DNA of 64,000 nucleotides from Lachnospiraceae bacterium (GTDB lineage: Bacteria; Bacillota; Clostridia; Lachnospirales; Lachnospiraceae): NCBI GenBank assembly GCA_015057005.1, contig SVFF01000013.1:1-64000 (forward strand), written 5' to 3'. The position numbers and the translations under genes were made by a program. Of the stretch, positions 27,143-35,752 are shown in pieces. The notes under the pieces were generated by a model, which saw nothing but the letters and a program-made list of their open reading frames with translations, was not told where the DNA came from and did no database searches. The stretch's first letter is position 1, and every line of letters begins with the position of its first letter.

Positions 27143-27524
27143 TCATATAAAACAAAACGTTCGATTTTTACCATGTTCTATCCTGTAATATACATATCTG
27201 ACGGTTGATAGAAAAAACGTTTCCATGCATTCTCCGTTTACCAGTTTATACTCTGCTCTGCAGTCTTTCAACCGCATATAGTCATTGTATTTTTGTAATA
27301 AAGAATCCAATGGAGATACACCTGCTTTCATGGACGAAAAATGCTCCCGATTCAAATCAGGAGCATTTTAGCTTCTTTGGTGAGATTCCTTTGTCTTCAG
27401 CAATACGCCTATTCGGGAGAGAGAACCAACTCGCATTTGGGAACTCCGCCCAAAGGTTCACCAGGCCGCTTACATATTTCGTATCTGTTTGATTATCATC
27501 TATGACTGCAACATTTAATTGCAT
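27143..27524 (-). pseudogene. remnant of a response regulator (receiver start and LytTR-like end)
   Basis: A frame starting at 27524 with AAAAGGGG upstream begins like a receiver domain (MQLNVAVIDDNQTDTKYVSG, with the acidic Asp pair) but stops after 55 residues at 27357 inside a terminator-like hairpin. In another frame, 27143-27331 encodes a LytTR-like segment (AEYKLVNGECMETFFLSTVR). The phosphoacceptor part and most of the effector domain are missing. This reads as a decayed LytTR-type response regulator that overlaps the MATE gene by ten bases. The second fragment's identity is the weaker claim. Confidence 0.45.
27338..27369. terminator. terminator downstream of the MATE gene
   Basis: AAAATGCTCC (27338-27347) pairs perfectly with GGAGCATTTT (27360-27369) around a 12-base loop; the minus-strand copy continues with an extra T. 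Confidence 0.7.
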
Positions 27525-28885
27525 GATGAAAACCCCTTTTCCGCTTTCTTCTTTGGAAGCCAGTTCCCTCTCAGCAAGTAGATGAGGAATATGGTCGAAC
27601 TGATGGACCAGGTGATAGGGTAAGCCCAGAATACCACCCGGATATCGTGAATGAAGCTTGTAGCAATGGTAATATAAATGATTCGGATCACGCACCAGGC
27701 TGTCAAAATAACTACCATGGGCACCACCGGTTTGCCTGCACCGCGCATGACCGCCGCAGAAGCATGGGAAAATGCCATCAGGAAGAAGAACCATGTGGCA
27801 ATACCGGCCTGCTGTACACCGAAGGCCACCACCTGGGGTTCACTGTCAAACAAAGCGATCAGCTGAGGTGCGAAGCCATTGATCACAAAGCCTGTAAGCT
27901 CGGACAAAATAATTGTACAGACAATGCCGAACACCACGCCCTTTTTCACACGGTCATATTTCTGTGCCCCCATATTCTGACCCACAAAGGTGGTCAGCGC
28001 CATGGTAAAGCAGGTAACAGGCAGGAAAGCAAAACCCTCCACTTTACTGTAAGCACCGCAGCCTGCCATTGCCATCTTTCCGAAGGCATTGATGTTGGAC
28101 TGCACCACTACATTGGCCAGAGAGATTACAGAATTCTGAAGTCCCGTGGGCAGACCCATGGCAAGGATCTGCTTCAGCATGTCCGGATGAAGCTTTACTT
28201 CCCGTAAACGTACCTGATATACATCCTGCACACGCATCAGTCTGCTCATACAGAGGACAACGCTTAAGAACTGGGAAATAATGGTGGCCAGGGCAGCATA
28301 TTCCACTCCCAATTTAAAAACACCGCAGAAAATCAGATCCAGTACGATATTTACTATGGAAGACAGAATTAAATAGTATAACGGATGTTTGCTGTCACCC
28401 ACAGCCTGCAAAATACCCATGCAGATATTGTACAAAAGTACCGCCAGAGAACCTAAGAAATACACCCGCAGATACAGCACCGCATTGGGGAATACATCTG
28501 CCGGAGTCCCCATCCACAGCAGGATCTGTGGTGTGAAAGCTACACCCAGAACCGTCAGGATCAGACCTGCCACAATACCAAAGGCCACATCAGTATGTAT
28601 TGCCAGGCGCAGATTGTCATAATCCCTGGCACCAAAAAATTTTGATATCACTACACCTGCACCCATGGCGGTACCACTGAAAAAGCCCACCAGCAAAAAG
28701 GTCAGGGCACCGGTAGATGCTACCGCCGCCAGCGCTTCACTTCCCAGGGAATTACCTACGATCAGCGAGTCTGCCATATTGTACATCTGCTGGAACAGAT
28801 TGCCCAGAAACAGCGGAATCGCAAAGGCTATCATTTGTTTGGCGATTGACCCTTCCGTTAAGTCAATGTTCTTACTCTTACTCAC
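27515..28885 (-). CDS. MATE family multidrug/Na+ efflux transporter
   Basis: A 456-residue membrane protein with about 12 TM helices in two homologous halves. The N-terminus (LTEGSIAKQMIAFAIPLFLG, then NLFQQMYNMADSLIVG) and the second-half MALTTFVGQNMGAQKYDRVK segment are typical of the NorM/DinF-like bacterial MATE group. Transport of cationic drugs by Na+ or H+ antiport is the family role. A GTG at 28885 has AGAAGGA five bases upstream, whereas the ATG at 28906 has no ribosome site, so the GTG is preferred. Confidence 0.9.
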   Translation of the reverse strand: MSKSKNIDLTEGSIAKQMIAFAIPLFLGNLFQQMYNMADSLIVGNSLGSEALAAVASTGALTFLLVGFFSGTAMGAGVVISKFFGARDYDNLRLAIHTDVAFGIVAGLILTVLGVAFTPQILLWMGTPADVFPNAVLYLRVYFLGSLAVLLYNICMGILQAVGDSKHPLYYLILSSIVNIVLDLIFCGVFKLGVEYAALATIISQFLSVVLCMSRLMRVQDVYQVRLREVKLHPDMLKQILAMGLPTGLQNSVISLANVVVQSNINAFGKMAMAGCGAYSKVEGFAFLPVTCFTMALTTFVGQNMGAQKYDRVKKGVVFGIVCTIILSELTGFVINGFAPQLIALFDSEPQVVAFGVQQAGIATWFFFLMAFSHASAAVMRGAGKPVVPMVVILTAWCVIRIIYITIATSFIHDIRVVFWAYPITWSISSTIFLIYLLRGNWLPKKKAEKGFSSCN

Positions 28886-28939
28886 TCGAATCCTTCTTTC
28901 GTACATTCAAATTCATGTTCCAGCCAACAGGCACTCATT

Positions 28940-29803
28940 TTATACCTTGATCAGTTCGTATGTTCTCTCACCGTAACCAAGCTCAGCTGCCGCCTCAATG
29001 GTATGCACACCGTTTCTGCTCTCAATTCTCTCGATCAAATGAGGCTTTCCGGGGTCGGAACAGGCATAAACCATATCCACGCAGGCCTGATCAATGGCAA
29101 TGGGATCATCGGACACCAAAATGCCGATATCGGCGATACAGGGATCCTCTGCTACTGCACAACAGTCACAGTCCACGCTCATGTTCTTCATTACATTTAC
29201 GTAAACAATCTTCTTGTTAAAAAATTCCACCACACTGGACGCAGCATCTGCCATAGCCTCCAGGAAAGAATCGTGATCAGAGGACCAAATCTTCTCAGTC
29301 TCCCCCACACCGTGAATATATGCCTTTCCGTAAGAGGAAGCCACACCGATGGACAGCTGCTTGATCGCTCCGCCGTAACCGCCCATGGGATGCCCTTTAA
29401 AGTGAGACAGCACCAGCATGGAATCATAATTTACAATATTTTTTCCCACATAATTTTCTTTGATTGCTTTGCCGCCGGGAATCTCCAATTTCAGATCCGG
29501 TCCTTCCGCATCCAAAAGATCCACAGGAAAGCTTCTGCTCCAGCCATGGTAATTGATCAGTTTCAAATGTTTCTCTGTAGTGTTGCGCTCGCCTTCATAT
29601 GCAGTATTACACTCTACCACGGTTCCCTGCACGTGATCGATCATAGGCTTCCAGAACTCAGGTTTCAAAAAGTTCTGATTGCCCTTCTCGCCGGAGTGGA
29701 CTTTGACAGCCACTTTACCGGGAAGCTCCTTCCCCAGAAGCTTATAAAGCTCCAATACTTTCTCCGGTGTAATTACAGGTGAAAAATATACCTTTGCGCC
29801 CAT
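28940..29803 (-). CDS. DUF362 domain protein
   Basis: A 287-residue protein of the DUF362 family (VAVKVHSGEKGNQNFLKPEF, VVECNTAYEGERNTTEKHLK, SHFKGHPMGGYGGAIKQLS). Many DUF362 proteins have a C-terminal ferredoxin domain; here only a CDCCAVAEDPCIADIG cysteine cluster is present (about residues 213-228). The biochemical role is unknown. AGGAGG precedes the ATG, and the HAD gene upstream ends ten bases earlier, suggesting cotranscription. Confidence 0.82.
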   Translation of the reverse strand: MGAKVYFSPVITPEKVLELYKLLGKELPGKVAVKVHSGEKGNQNFLKPEFWKPMIDHVQGTVVECNTAYEGERNTTEKHLKLINYHGWSRSFPVDLLDAEGPDLKLEIPGGKAIKENYVGKNIVNYDSMLVLSHFKGHPMGGYGGAIKQLSIGVASSYGKAYIHGVGETEKIWSSDHDSFLEAMADAASSVVEFFNKKIVYVNVMKNMSVDCDCCAVAEDPCIADIGILVSDDPIAIDQACVDMVYACSDPGKPHLIERIESRNGVHTIEAAAELGYGERTYELIKV

Positions 29804-29813
29804 ATATAACCTC

Positions 29814-30470
29814 CTAAATTAATTTTAATAAACTTTCCCCATCAGCAATATATTCCGTTGCAAGCTCTTTTACTTCCGCTTGCCCGAAATTGTAGGCATC
29901 ATAAATACCCACAGTGGGTATCCCTATTTTTGCTGCTGTCTTAATTGCCACCGGGGAATCTTCAAACACCCAGGTTTCTTCCAATCTTTCCCCAAAATAT
30001 TCCCAGGCCTTCAAGAAAACATCCGGCTCCTCCTTGCCTTTCCCCACTTCAGCACAGGAGAAAATCTTGGAAAAATAATTTTCTATCCCGCAATGTTCCA
30101 GGGCCACAGCAATCAGGTCAGGAGCAGTCGCAGATGCAATACACATTTTTACGCCTTCTGCTTTACAATAATCCAGGAATTCACGCACACCTTTTTTCAG
30201 AGTCACTGTATTGGCATAAAAATCCTTCATAAAGTCATTGGTCAGCTGCAGCAGTTCCTCTCCGCTCTTTCCCAGACTGTAATTATTATGAATCAGGTTC
30301 ATTGCATCAGCCAGAATAAGTGTGCGCACTTTCTTGTCATCCTCTGCACTGGGGCGGAAAGTCTTATCCTTCAGATATGTTTCTCCCATTTTGGACCATA
30401 AAACATCCCAAACCATCAAGGAATCCACCAAGGTTCCGTCCATATCAAAAATTGCAGCCTTCACGTTCAT
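29814..30470 (-). CDS. HAD-superfamily hydrolase, beta-phosphoglucomutase-like
   Basis: A 218-residue phosphatase-type HAD protein. Motif I is FDMDGTLVDS, with a helical cap domain of about 80 residues; motif II is the Ser/Thr of CIASATA, motif III the Lys of the KEEPD segment and motif IV WVFEDSPVAI. This arrangement fits the subfamily of sugar-phosphate phosphatases and phosphoglucomutases. AAGGAG ahead of the ATG at 30470 supports that start rather than one seven codons upstream. Substrate unknown. Confidence 0.88.
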   Translation of the reverse strand: MNVKAAIFDMDGTLVDSLMVWDVLWSKMGETYLKDKTFRPSAEDDKKVRTLILADAMNLIHNNYSLGKSGEELLQLTNDFMKDFYANTVTLKKGVREFLDYCKAEGVKMCIASATAPDLIAVALEHCGIENYFSKIFSCAEVGKGKEEPDVFLKAWEYFGERLEETWVFEDSPVAIKTAAKIGIPTVGIYDAYNFGQAEVKELATEYIADGESLLKLI

Positions 30471-30528
30471 ACAACGTTTCTCCTTACCCATTTCACTTCT
30501 TTACCAGTACCATGGTCAGAGGTTTTTC

Positions 30529-31326
30529 TTACCGTGTAATCTCTGCCATATTTTCTTCCTTCAATCCCAAAAGGTTTGCCACAAAATCTGTATGCTTATA
30601 AACATCCGACTGCACTGCCGCATGATCATCACTTCCGAATATCATCTTACATCCACATTCCTTTGCCAGTCTGAACATGCGCATCTGCGCACACTCCGCC
30701 ACTTGCTCCTGACTCATGCGCTGCATTCCGGCAACATTGATTTCTACAGCAATACCCTTTTCTGCCGTGCGGTCAAACAGGCGCTTGAAGCAATCATCAG
30801 AAATCATATTGATCAGAATTTGATTATCATAAGGACAGCACACCGCTTCAAAAGGATGGGCCATTGCAGTGATATATTTACTTACCGGGCTTTCAATTAT
30901 ATCCTTATAAGCCTGGATCATAAAATCTATATGCTTTTCATAAGGCTGATACAACTCCCTGGGCATCACCATGTGTGTATGTGAGTTAGGAACTATCATA
31001 AAATCAAACTTTTCTGCAGTTTCCTCTGTAATGCCTACTCCGCGATTTACCGGGTCATACTCTGCCTCGCAGCCAAAATAAAACTGCAGGTCATCCGGCT
31101 TAAGCGCCTCCAGTTCCGCTCTCAGCACCTGAACGTGCTCCCAATTCTGGGGCTTATAAAAATCATTGAGACAATATCCTACAGTCTCATCCCAAAAATG
31201 ATCTGCAAAGCCCAACTTAGTCAGACCCATCTTTCGGGAACGCTCAATATAATTGGCCACTGTGGCAGTTTCTACTGCACACAATGACAGGTTAGTATGA
31301 ATATGAAAGTCATGTGTAATCTTCAT
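30529..31326 (-). CDS. PHP-domain phosphoesterase (histidinol-phosphatase-like)
   Basis: A 265-residue PHP protein. Metal-binding motifs appear in order: HDFHIHTNLS at the start, FADHFWDE, the E of FGCEAEYDP, PNSHTHMV, AMAHPFE, and the C-terminal FGSDDHA. The same fold serves histidinol-phosphatase (HisK) and other phosphoesterases; there are no his genes nearby, so a broader phosphatase role is likely. The ATG at 31326 lies eight bases after GGAGG; a TTG one codon earlier is less likely. Confidence 0.82.
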   Translation of the reverse strand: MKITHDFHIHTNLSLCAVETATVANYIERSRKMGLTKLGFADHFWDETVGYCLNDFYKPQNWEHVQVLRAELEALKPDDLQFYFGCEAEYDPVNRGVGITEETAEKFDFMIVPNSHTHMVMPRELYQPYEKHIDFMIQAYKDIIESPVSKYITAMAHPFEAVCCPYDNQILINMISDDCFKRLFDRTAEKGIAVEINVAGMQRMSQEQVAECAQMRMFRLAKECGCKMIFGSDDHAAVQSDVYKHTDFVANLLGLKEENMAEITR

Positions 31327-31383
31327 CAATATTTCCTCCAGAATTGCAATCTCTTCTCTCGAACTGCATTGTCTTCTCTCAAA

Positions 31384-32484
31384 TTACAATCTTTCCTCGC
31401 GAATCACTTCGCCCTTATTGTCAGTAAAGGTCACCTGAATACCCTCTTCATCAAAAGCAAAGCCTCCTCCGGCAAAGTATTCCTGGCCATTCTTGGCTGA
31501 AGCAATTACCACAGGGAATTTCTGTCCGCGCTTGTCTTCCTCATCACCGGGACGGATGATGTGCATGGTGTGCATATGACCGCTGATCAGTGCATCGGGC
31601 TTGATTTCATCACTGAGGATTCTTGTCCACTCGTCAAAAAGCTCGCTCTCAATATTGAAGGGATCCGGATGGTGCAGGGTAAAAGGATTGTGACAGACAA
31701 CAATGCGGTGTGTCACGCCTTCTGCCAGATACTCCTCATTTGCTCTGGCAGCCAGATTTCTCATAAACTCAGCTTCACGCTGTCTGAATACATGACAGCA
31801 CAGAGTACCGCCGTACTCGGGATGATCATCCTCTTTGTCCTCACCGCAGTCCAAAGCAATACCCCAGATACCGCCCAGGCGGAAGGTGAAATAGGTCTTG
31901 CCGTTGTCGGAAGGAGTATGCTCGGAAAGTTTTTCTGCCATCAAGCCTCTTAAGTCATGGTTGCCTCTGGCAAATACCACAGGAATATTGCCGCCGGTAA
32001 CTGCCGCTGCCAGTTCATAGATGGTAACACATTTCTCCACGGTACCGCTGTGATCGGGAATGTCACCGTTTAAGATCAGGAAATCGATATCGCCGTAAGT
32101 TTTGGCAGCCGCAATAGGACCCTCTGCCCAGTTGTGGGCATCTGCAATATGGTAAGCGCGCACAGTTTTGCCGCTTTCCACGGGACGGAACTCATATGTA
32201 AATTCCTGCACAGGCTCAATCTCAGGGAAGTAAGGCTTTCTGTTGATAATATATCTCAGACATACGGTATAACTCTTAGCTGCGTCCAGTTCTGCCTGCG
32301 GCACGATCACTCTGTGCACCTTGGTGCAGGAGCGCAGGATACCGTTATCCTCATCATAGTAGGTCTTGTCTCCTACCTTTACCCACATCAGGCACTGATC
32401 GTCAGTGTACATCATAATCTGATAGTCATGGTTTACCGCAAACACTGCGGGGGCAATTTTGATTGTTTTGATTGTCTCGCTCAT
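31384..32484 (-). CDS. metallophosphoesterase with N-terminal Ig-like domain
   Basis: A 366-residue calcineurin-like phosphoesterase. Residues 1-100 form a beta-sandwich; the catalytic domain follows with HIADAHNW, LILNGDIPDHS, FARGNHDLRG, VCHNPF and SGHMHT, all five metal motifs. No signal peptide is seen, so it acts in the cytoplasm. GGGAGG eight bases upstream supports the ATG at 32484 instead of one 12 codons earlier. It follows the radical-SAM activase gene by 57 bases and probably shares its transcript. Confidence 0.85.
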   Translation of the reverse strand: MSETIKTIKIAPAVFAVNHDYQIMMYTDDQCLMWVKVGDKTYYDEDNGILRSCTKVHRVIVPQAELDAAKSYTVCLRYIINRKPYFPEIEPVQEFTYEFRPVESGKTVRAYHIADAHNWAEGPIAAAKTYGDIDFLILNGDIPDHSGTVEKCVTIYELAAAVTGGNIPVVFARGNHDLRGLMAEKLSEHTPSDNGKTYFTFRLGGIWGIALDCGEDKEDDHPEYGGTLCCHVFRQREAEFMRNLAARANEEYLAEGVTHRIVVCHNPFTLHHPDPFNIESELFDEWTRILSDEIKPDALISGHMHTMHIIRPGDEEDKRGQKFPVVIASAKNGQEYFAGGGFAFDEEGIQVTFTDNKGEVIREERL

Positions 32485-32541
32485 AAGTATATCCTCCCAA
32501 AATGTTTTATCTTTTATCATTTCACTTATAATATTTTTTCA

Positions 32542-33444
32542 TCAGGAAATCTCCACAGCCTTGCTGCACCGCTCCTGTATGTAACGTCGGATTTCCTCCA
32601 TCTTTTCTTTTGACGGGGGTTCGGTAACAAAACCTGCTTCTTTTCCCAGGCGGGGAGCCTTTCCGGTCCCCAGGGAATGGTATGCTTCCAGTTCCACCTT
32701 TGTCACAACTGTCAGTCTGTCAGCCAGTTCTGCAATCGCTTCATAGTGTACTTCCATATCATTAATGCCGGGGATGATGGGGCAGCGCAGCACAATCGGT
32801 ACTCCTGCCGCATTGGCCAGCTCCATATTGGCAAGAATAGGGGCAAAGGGCACTCCGGTGGCCTTTACATGGGCCTCTTCCCCGGTCACTTTATAATCCA
32901 TTAACAACAGATCCGTATATGGCAGGATGGACCCAAACACCTCCGCAGACGCAAACCCGGATGTTTCAATGACGGTGTGGATGCCTCTGTTCTTTGCTTC
33001 CTTCAATAATGCCAATGCAAAGCGGGGCTGAAACAATGGTTCTCCTCCGGAAAGTGTCATGCCGCCGCCGCTTTTGTCATAAAAAAGCTTATCTGCCATG
33101 ACTTTTTCCATCACACGCTCTACATCATACTGCTCTCCGGTCAATTCCAGAGCAGACGCAGGACAAACTGCCGCACATTTCCCACATCGGATACAATGGG
33201 TCCGGTCAAAAACATGACCTTTTTTTTCGCTGAAGGAATGACACCCCTCCGGACACACACTGCAGGCTCCGCAGCCAATACACTTCGAAGCCTCATATTC
33301 CAATTCCGGCTCTCTCTCCAAACCTTCCGGGTTATGACACCAGAGACACCGCAAAGGACAGCCCTTCAAAAACACATTTGTGCGGATACCGGGACCATCA
33401 TGAATTGAAAATTTCTGAATATTAAATACAATACCTGTTTCCAT
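32542..33444 (-). CDS. glycyl-radical enzyme activating protein (PflA family)
   Basis: A 300-residue radical-SAM enzyme. The CxxxCxxC iron-sulfur site is in FLKGCPLRCLWCHNPEG, followed by two bacterial-ferredoxin clusters (CIGCGACSVCPEGC and CIRCGKCAAVCP) as in activases of HPD, choline-TMA-lyase and glycerol-dehydratase-type glycyl-radical enzymes. It generates the glycyl radical with S-adenosylmethionine. The partner enzyme is normally adjacent; none is encoded in this window. AAGGGA lies ahead of the ATG and a consensus promoter upstream. Confidence 0.92.
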   Translation of the reverse strand: METGIVFNIQKFSIHDGPGIRTNVFLKGCPLRCLWCHNPEGLEREPELEYEASKCIGCGACSVCPEGCHSFSEKKGHVFDRTHCIRCGKCAAVCPASALELTGEQYDVERVMEKVMADKLFYDKSGGGMTLSGGEPLFQPRFALALLKEAKNRGIHTVIETSGFASAEVFGSILPYTDLLLMDYKVTGEEAHVKATGVPFAPILANMELANAAGVPIVLRCPIIPGINDMEVHYEAIAELADRLTVVTKVELEAYHSLGTGKAPRLGKEAGFVTEPPSKEKMEEIRRYIQERCSKAVEIS

Positions 33445-33515
33445 GAAAAAATTCCCTTCCTACAAGGAATATATATCCTATTTTTTTAGGTAATCTTTTT
33501 TGCTCATACAGTATC

Positions 33516-33544
33516 ATTATATCTCTATTTGCTGCCCCGGTCAA
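33516..33544 (-). promoter_or_regulatory. promoter of the activase gene
   Basis: -35 TTGACC (33539-33544), 17-base spacer, -10 TATAAT (33516-33521). A short palindrome AGGA-ATATATA-TCCT (33464-33478) lies between promoter and gene and could be an operator. Confidence 0.7.
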
Positions 33545-33666
33545 TCAGAGAGCCTTCAAAATCTTTATGAAGCTTCTTCTCAACCCCAAATCCCGGACCC
33601 ATACATGCCTCAAACAGCACAGTTGAAAAAATTGTAGAAATTGTTGAAATTTTTTTAAAAAAACAC

Positions 33667-33695
33667 TTGCATTTTTCTTTGAGATGTATTATTAT
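33667..33695 (+). promoter_or_regulatory. tRNA-Glu operon promoter
   Basis: -35 TTGCAT (33667-33672), 17-base spacer, -10 TATTAT (33690-33695), 51 bases before the first tRNA. Confidence 0.7.
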
Positions 33696-33746
33696 AAGCA
33701 AGTGCCACGGAGAACATGTTGGCAGTAAGAAGTAGCAATACGAAAT

Positions 33747-33818
33747 GGCTGATTGGTCAAGCGGTCAAGACGCCGCCCTCTCACGGCGGAAACAGGGGTT
33801 CGATTCCCCTATCAGCTG
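33747..33818 (+). tRNA. tRNA-Glu (anticodon CUC), copy 1
   Basis: A 72-base cloverleaf: acceptor GGCTGAT/ATCAGCT, anticodon arm CCGCC-CTCTCAC-GGCGG with anticodon CTC at 33780-33782, and T-arm GGGG-TTCGATT-CCCC. No CCA is encoded. Discriminator is G. Confidence 0.95.
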
Positions 33819-33875
33819 CTCAAGTGTTTAGCACTTGTCTCAATTAAATGAACGCCTGCAAAATGGCAAACAAAT

Positions 33876-33947
33876 GGCTGATTGGTCAAGCGGTCAAGAC
33901 GCCGCCCTCTCACGGCGGAAACAGGGGTTCGATTCCCCTATCAGCTG
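33876..33947 (+). tRNA. tRNA-Glu (anticodon CUC), copy 2
   Basis: Identical over all 72 bases to copy 1, 57 bases downstream on the same presumed transcript; the spacer contains a small AAGTG/CACTT hairpin. Confidence 0.95.
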
Positions 33948-33980
33948 CTTATTCTTTTAAAGAATAGCCCAACCCAAGGA

Positions 33981-34014
33981 AGTGTTGAAATCGGATGATT
34001 TCAATGCTTTTTTC
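33981..34014 (+). terminator. terminator of the tRNA operon
   Basis: AGTGTTGAAATC pairs (two G-U) with GATTTCAATGCT around a GGAT loop, followed by TTTTTT. Confidence 0.8.
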
Positions 34015-34285
34015 TTTTTATCTTCTTCTCCGTAGACTCTTACATCTCCATTGCGGTCTCTGACGCTATTTTTCACAAAAAGACCTCAAACTATCGATAT
34101 AGCACACAAAAAGTATCACATTTCCAAACCTTTCCTTGTGCAGCGGACATTTGTTACCTTTTTCCGTCCTCGAAATACACTTTCTTCATTTAACGCGGTC
34201 TTTACAAGGAAAAACGCTTCTAAGACCGCAGCGCGCCATTATCGCATTTTTCACCCATTTCAATCACACTTTTTTAAATTATATA
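34015..34285. other. intergenic region without a recognised gene
   Basis: The sequence holds an open frame on the plus strand (34051-34326) with low-complexity, basic composition and no ribosome site; I do not accept it as a gene. Nothing else was recognised. Confidence 0.5.
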
Positions 34286-34322
34286 GAAAAAGCCGGAGAA
34301 CGCGGTCTCCCACTCCTCCGGC
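34286..34322 (-). terminator. terminator of the nhaC-like gene
   Basis: GCCGGAG (34316-34322) pairs with CTCCGGC (34292-34298) on the minus strand, followed by TTTTT, 18 bases after the antiporter stop. Confidence 0.85.
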
Positions 34323-34339
34323 ATGAAATCTCAGTTTTC

Positions 34340-35656
34340 TTACTTTGCACTCTTCTTCTCAGGCACCAGGAAAATAAATACCAGAGAACTTAACAGCAGC
34401 ATATAAGGATAGATCAGGCAAGGCATCACTTCAAATGCGGACACCGTATGTCCCAGCTCTGCTGCAACAGAAAGGGCCACCAGCATCTGAGCACCATAAG
34501 GAATCACACCCTGGAAAATACAAGAGAAGGTATCCAGAATAGATGCTGTTTTCTTGGGGGAAATACCGTAATCGTGAGCCATTTCCTTTGCAATGGGGTT
34601 GGCCATAACAATTGCAACCGTATTATTTGCTGTGGCAATGTCCATAGCGCCTACCAAAAGGCCCATACCCAGAGCACCGCCTTTTTTACCCTTGAACACT
34701 TTCTTGATCAGGTTAAGCAGCGCTTCAAAACCGCCGTACACATCGATCAGCGCACAGATAGCTGCTACCAGAACAGCTACCATGGAAGTCTCGAACATAC
34801 CGGCCGCACCGCTGCCCATATTGGCAAACAGATCTGTTGCTGCGGTTGCGCCGGTAGCCAGCATGATAATGGAACCACTGATAATACCGATGATCAGTAC
34901 CACGAACACGTTGATACCGATAATACCGCCAAGCAATACCAGCAGATAAGGTACAATCTGGATCAGATTGTACTCACCGATCACTGCTTCTCCCACATCT
35001 GTGCCCATGGTTTGAATCGCCAGCACTACAATGGTTGCAATCGCTGCAGGAAGTGCAATACCAAAGTTCTCACGGAACTTATCCTTCATAGCACAGCCCT
35101 GACCGTTACATGCGGCAATGGTGGTATCAGAGATAAAGGACAGGTTATCGCCGAACATGGCACCGCCCACAACAGCACCCAGACATACAGCCACACCAAA
35201 ACCGGAGCTTGCAGAAACCGCTACCGCAATAGGAGCAATGAGGGTAATGGTACCTACGGAAGTTCCCATAGCCAGAGATACAAACGCACTTACAACAAAC
35301 AGTACGAGCACCGCATACTGTGCCGGAATGAAGGAAAGTACGAAATAAGCCACACTCTCGGCACTGCTTCTTCCCACTACGCCTACAAAGATACCTGCCG
35401 TCATAAAGATCAGCAGCATTGTCACAATATTTTTGTCACCTACGCCTTTGCCCATGATCGTCAGCTTGGAATCCAAATCCAGCTTACGGTTCTGCATGCA
35501 GGCCACCAAAAGTGCGATCAGAAAGACTACAACAATAGGAATGTTATAAAATCCCATGGGAATCTTCAGACCATACTCGAACACAATGCCCAGTCCCAGA
35601 TAAAGCACCAAAAATACTCCGATGGGCAGCAGGGCTGCAAAATTACCTTTTTTCAT
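34340..35656 (-). CDS. nhaC: Na+/H+ antiporter, NhaC family
   Basis: A 438-residue membrane protein with about 12 TM helices. The conserved transport region VSLAMGTSVGTITLIAPIAV and GGAMFGDNLSFISDTTIAAC matches the NhaC/MleN group, which exchange Na+ (and in MleN malate/lactate) for protons. The exact substrate cannot be assigned. GGAGG lies 11 bases ahead of the ATG, and a good promoter precedes it. It is read on its own after polC and ends at a strong terminator. Confidence 0.87.
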   Translation of the reverse strand: MKKGNFAALLPIGVFLVLYLGLGIVFEYGLKIPMGFYNIPIVVVFLIALLVACMQNRKLDLDSKLTIMGKGVGDKNIVTMLLIFMTAGIFVGVVGRSSAESVAYFVLSFIPAQYAVLVLFVVSAFVSLAMGTSVGTITLIAPIAVAVSASSGFGVAVCLGAVVGGAMFGDNLSFISDTTIAACNGQGCAMKDKFRENFGIALPAAIATIVVLAIQTMGTDVGEAVIGEYNLIQIVPYLLVLLGGIIGINVFVVLIIGIISGSIIMLATGATAATDLFANMGSGAAGMFETSMVAVLVAAICALIDVYGGFEALLNLIKKVFKGKKGGALGMGLLVGAMDIATANNTVAIVMANPIAKEMAHDYGISPKKTASILDTFSCIFQGVIPYGAQMLVALSVAAELGHTVSAFEVMPCLIYPYMLLLSSLVFIFLVPEKKSAK

Positions 35657-35696
35657 CTTAATAGTATCCTCCAGATAAATAATTACTTAAGTACAA

Positions 35697-35725
35697 ATAA
35701 TATAACAACCTATCGTTTTTAGCAA
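35697..35725 (-). promoter_or_regulatory. promoter of the NhaC-like gene
   Basis: -35 TTGCTA (35720-35725), 17-base spacer, -10 TATTAT (35697-35702). Confidence 0.6.
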
Positions 35726-35752
35726 CGAGTTTTTATAAAATCGACTAAACTT

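Noticed and set aside
33747..33947. Tandem repeated sequence as a CRISPR-like array.
   Set aside because: The repeats are complete tRNA genes. No CRISPR array or cas gene was seen anywhere in the window.
34051..34326. Plus-strand 91-residue frame between the tRNAs and nhaC.
   Set aside because: No ribosome site, low-complexity basic composition, and it runs into the nhaC terminator.
34448..35722. Long plus-strand frame (424 codons) opposite nhaC.
   Set aside because: It is an antisense frame of a well-conserved transporter, His/Cys/Gln-rich and without a ribosome site.
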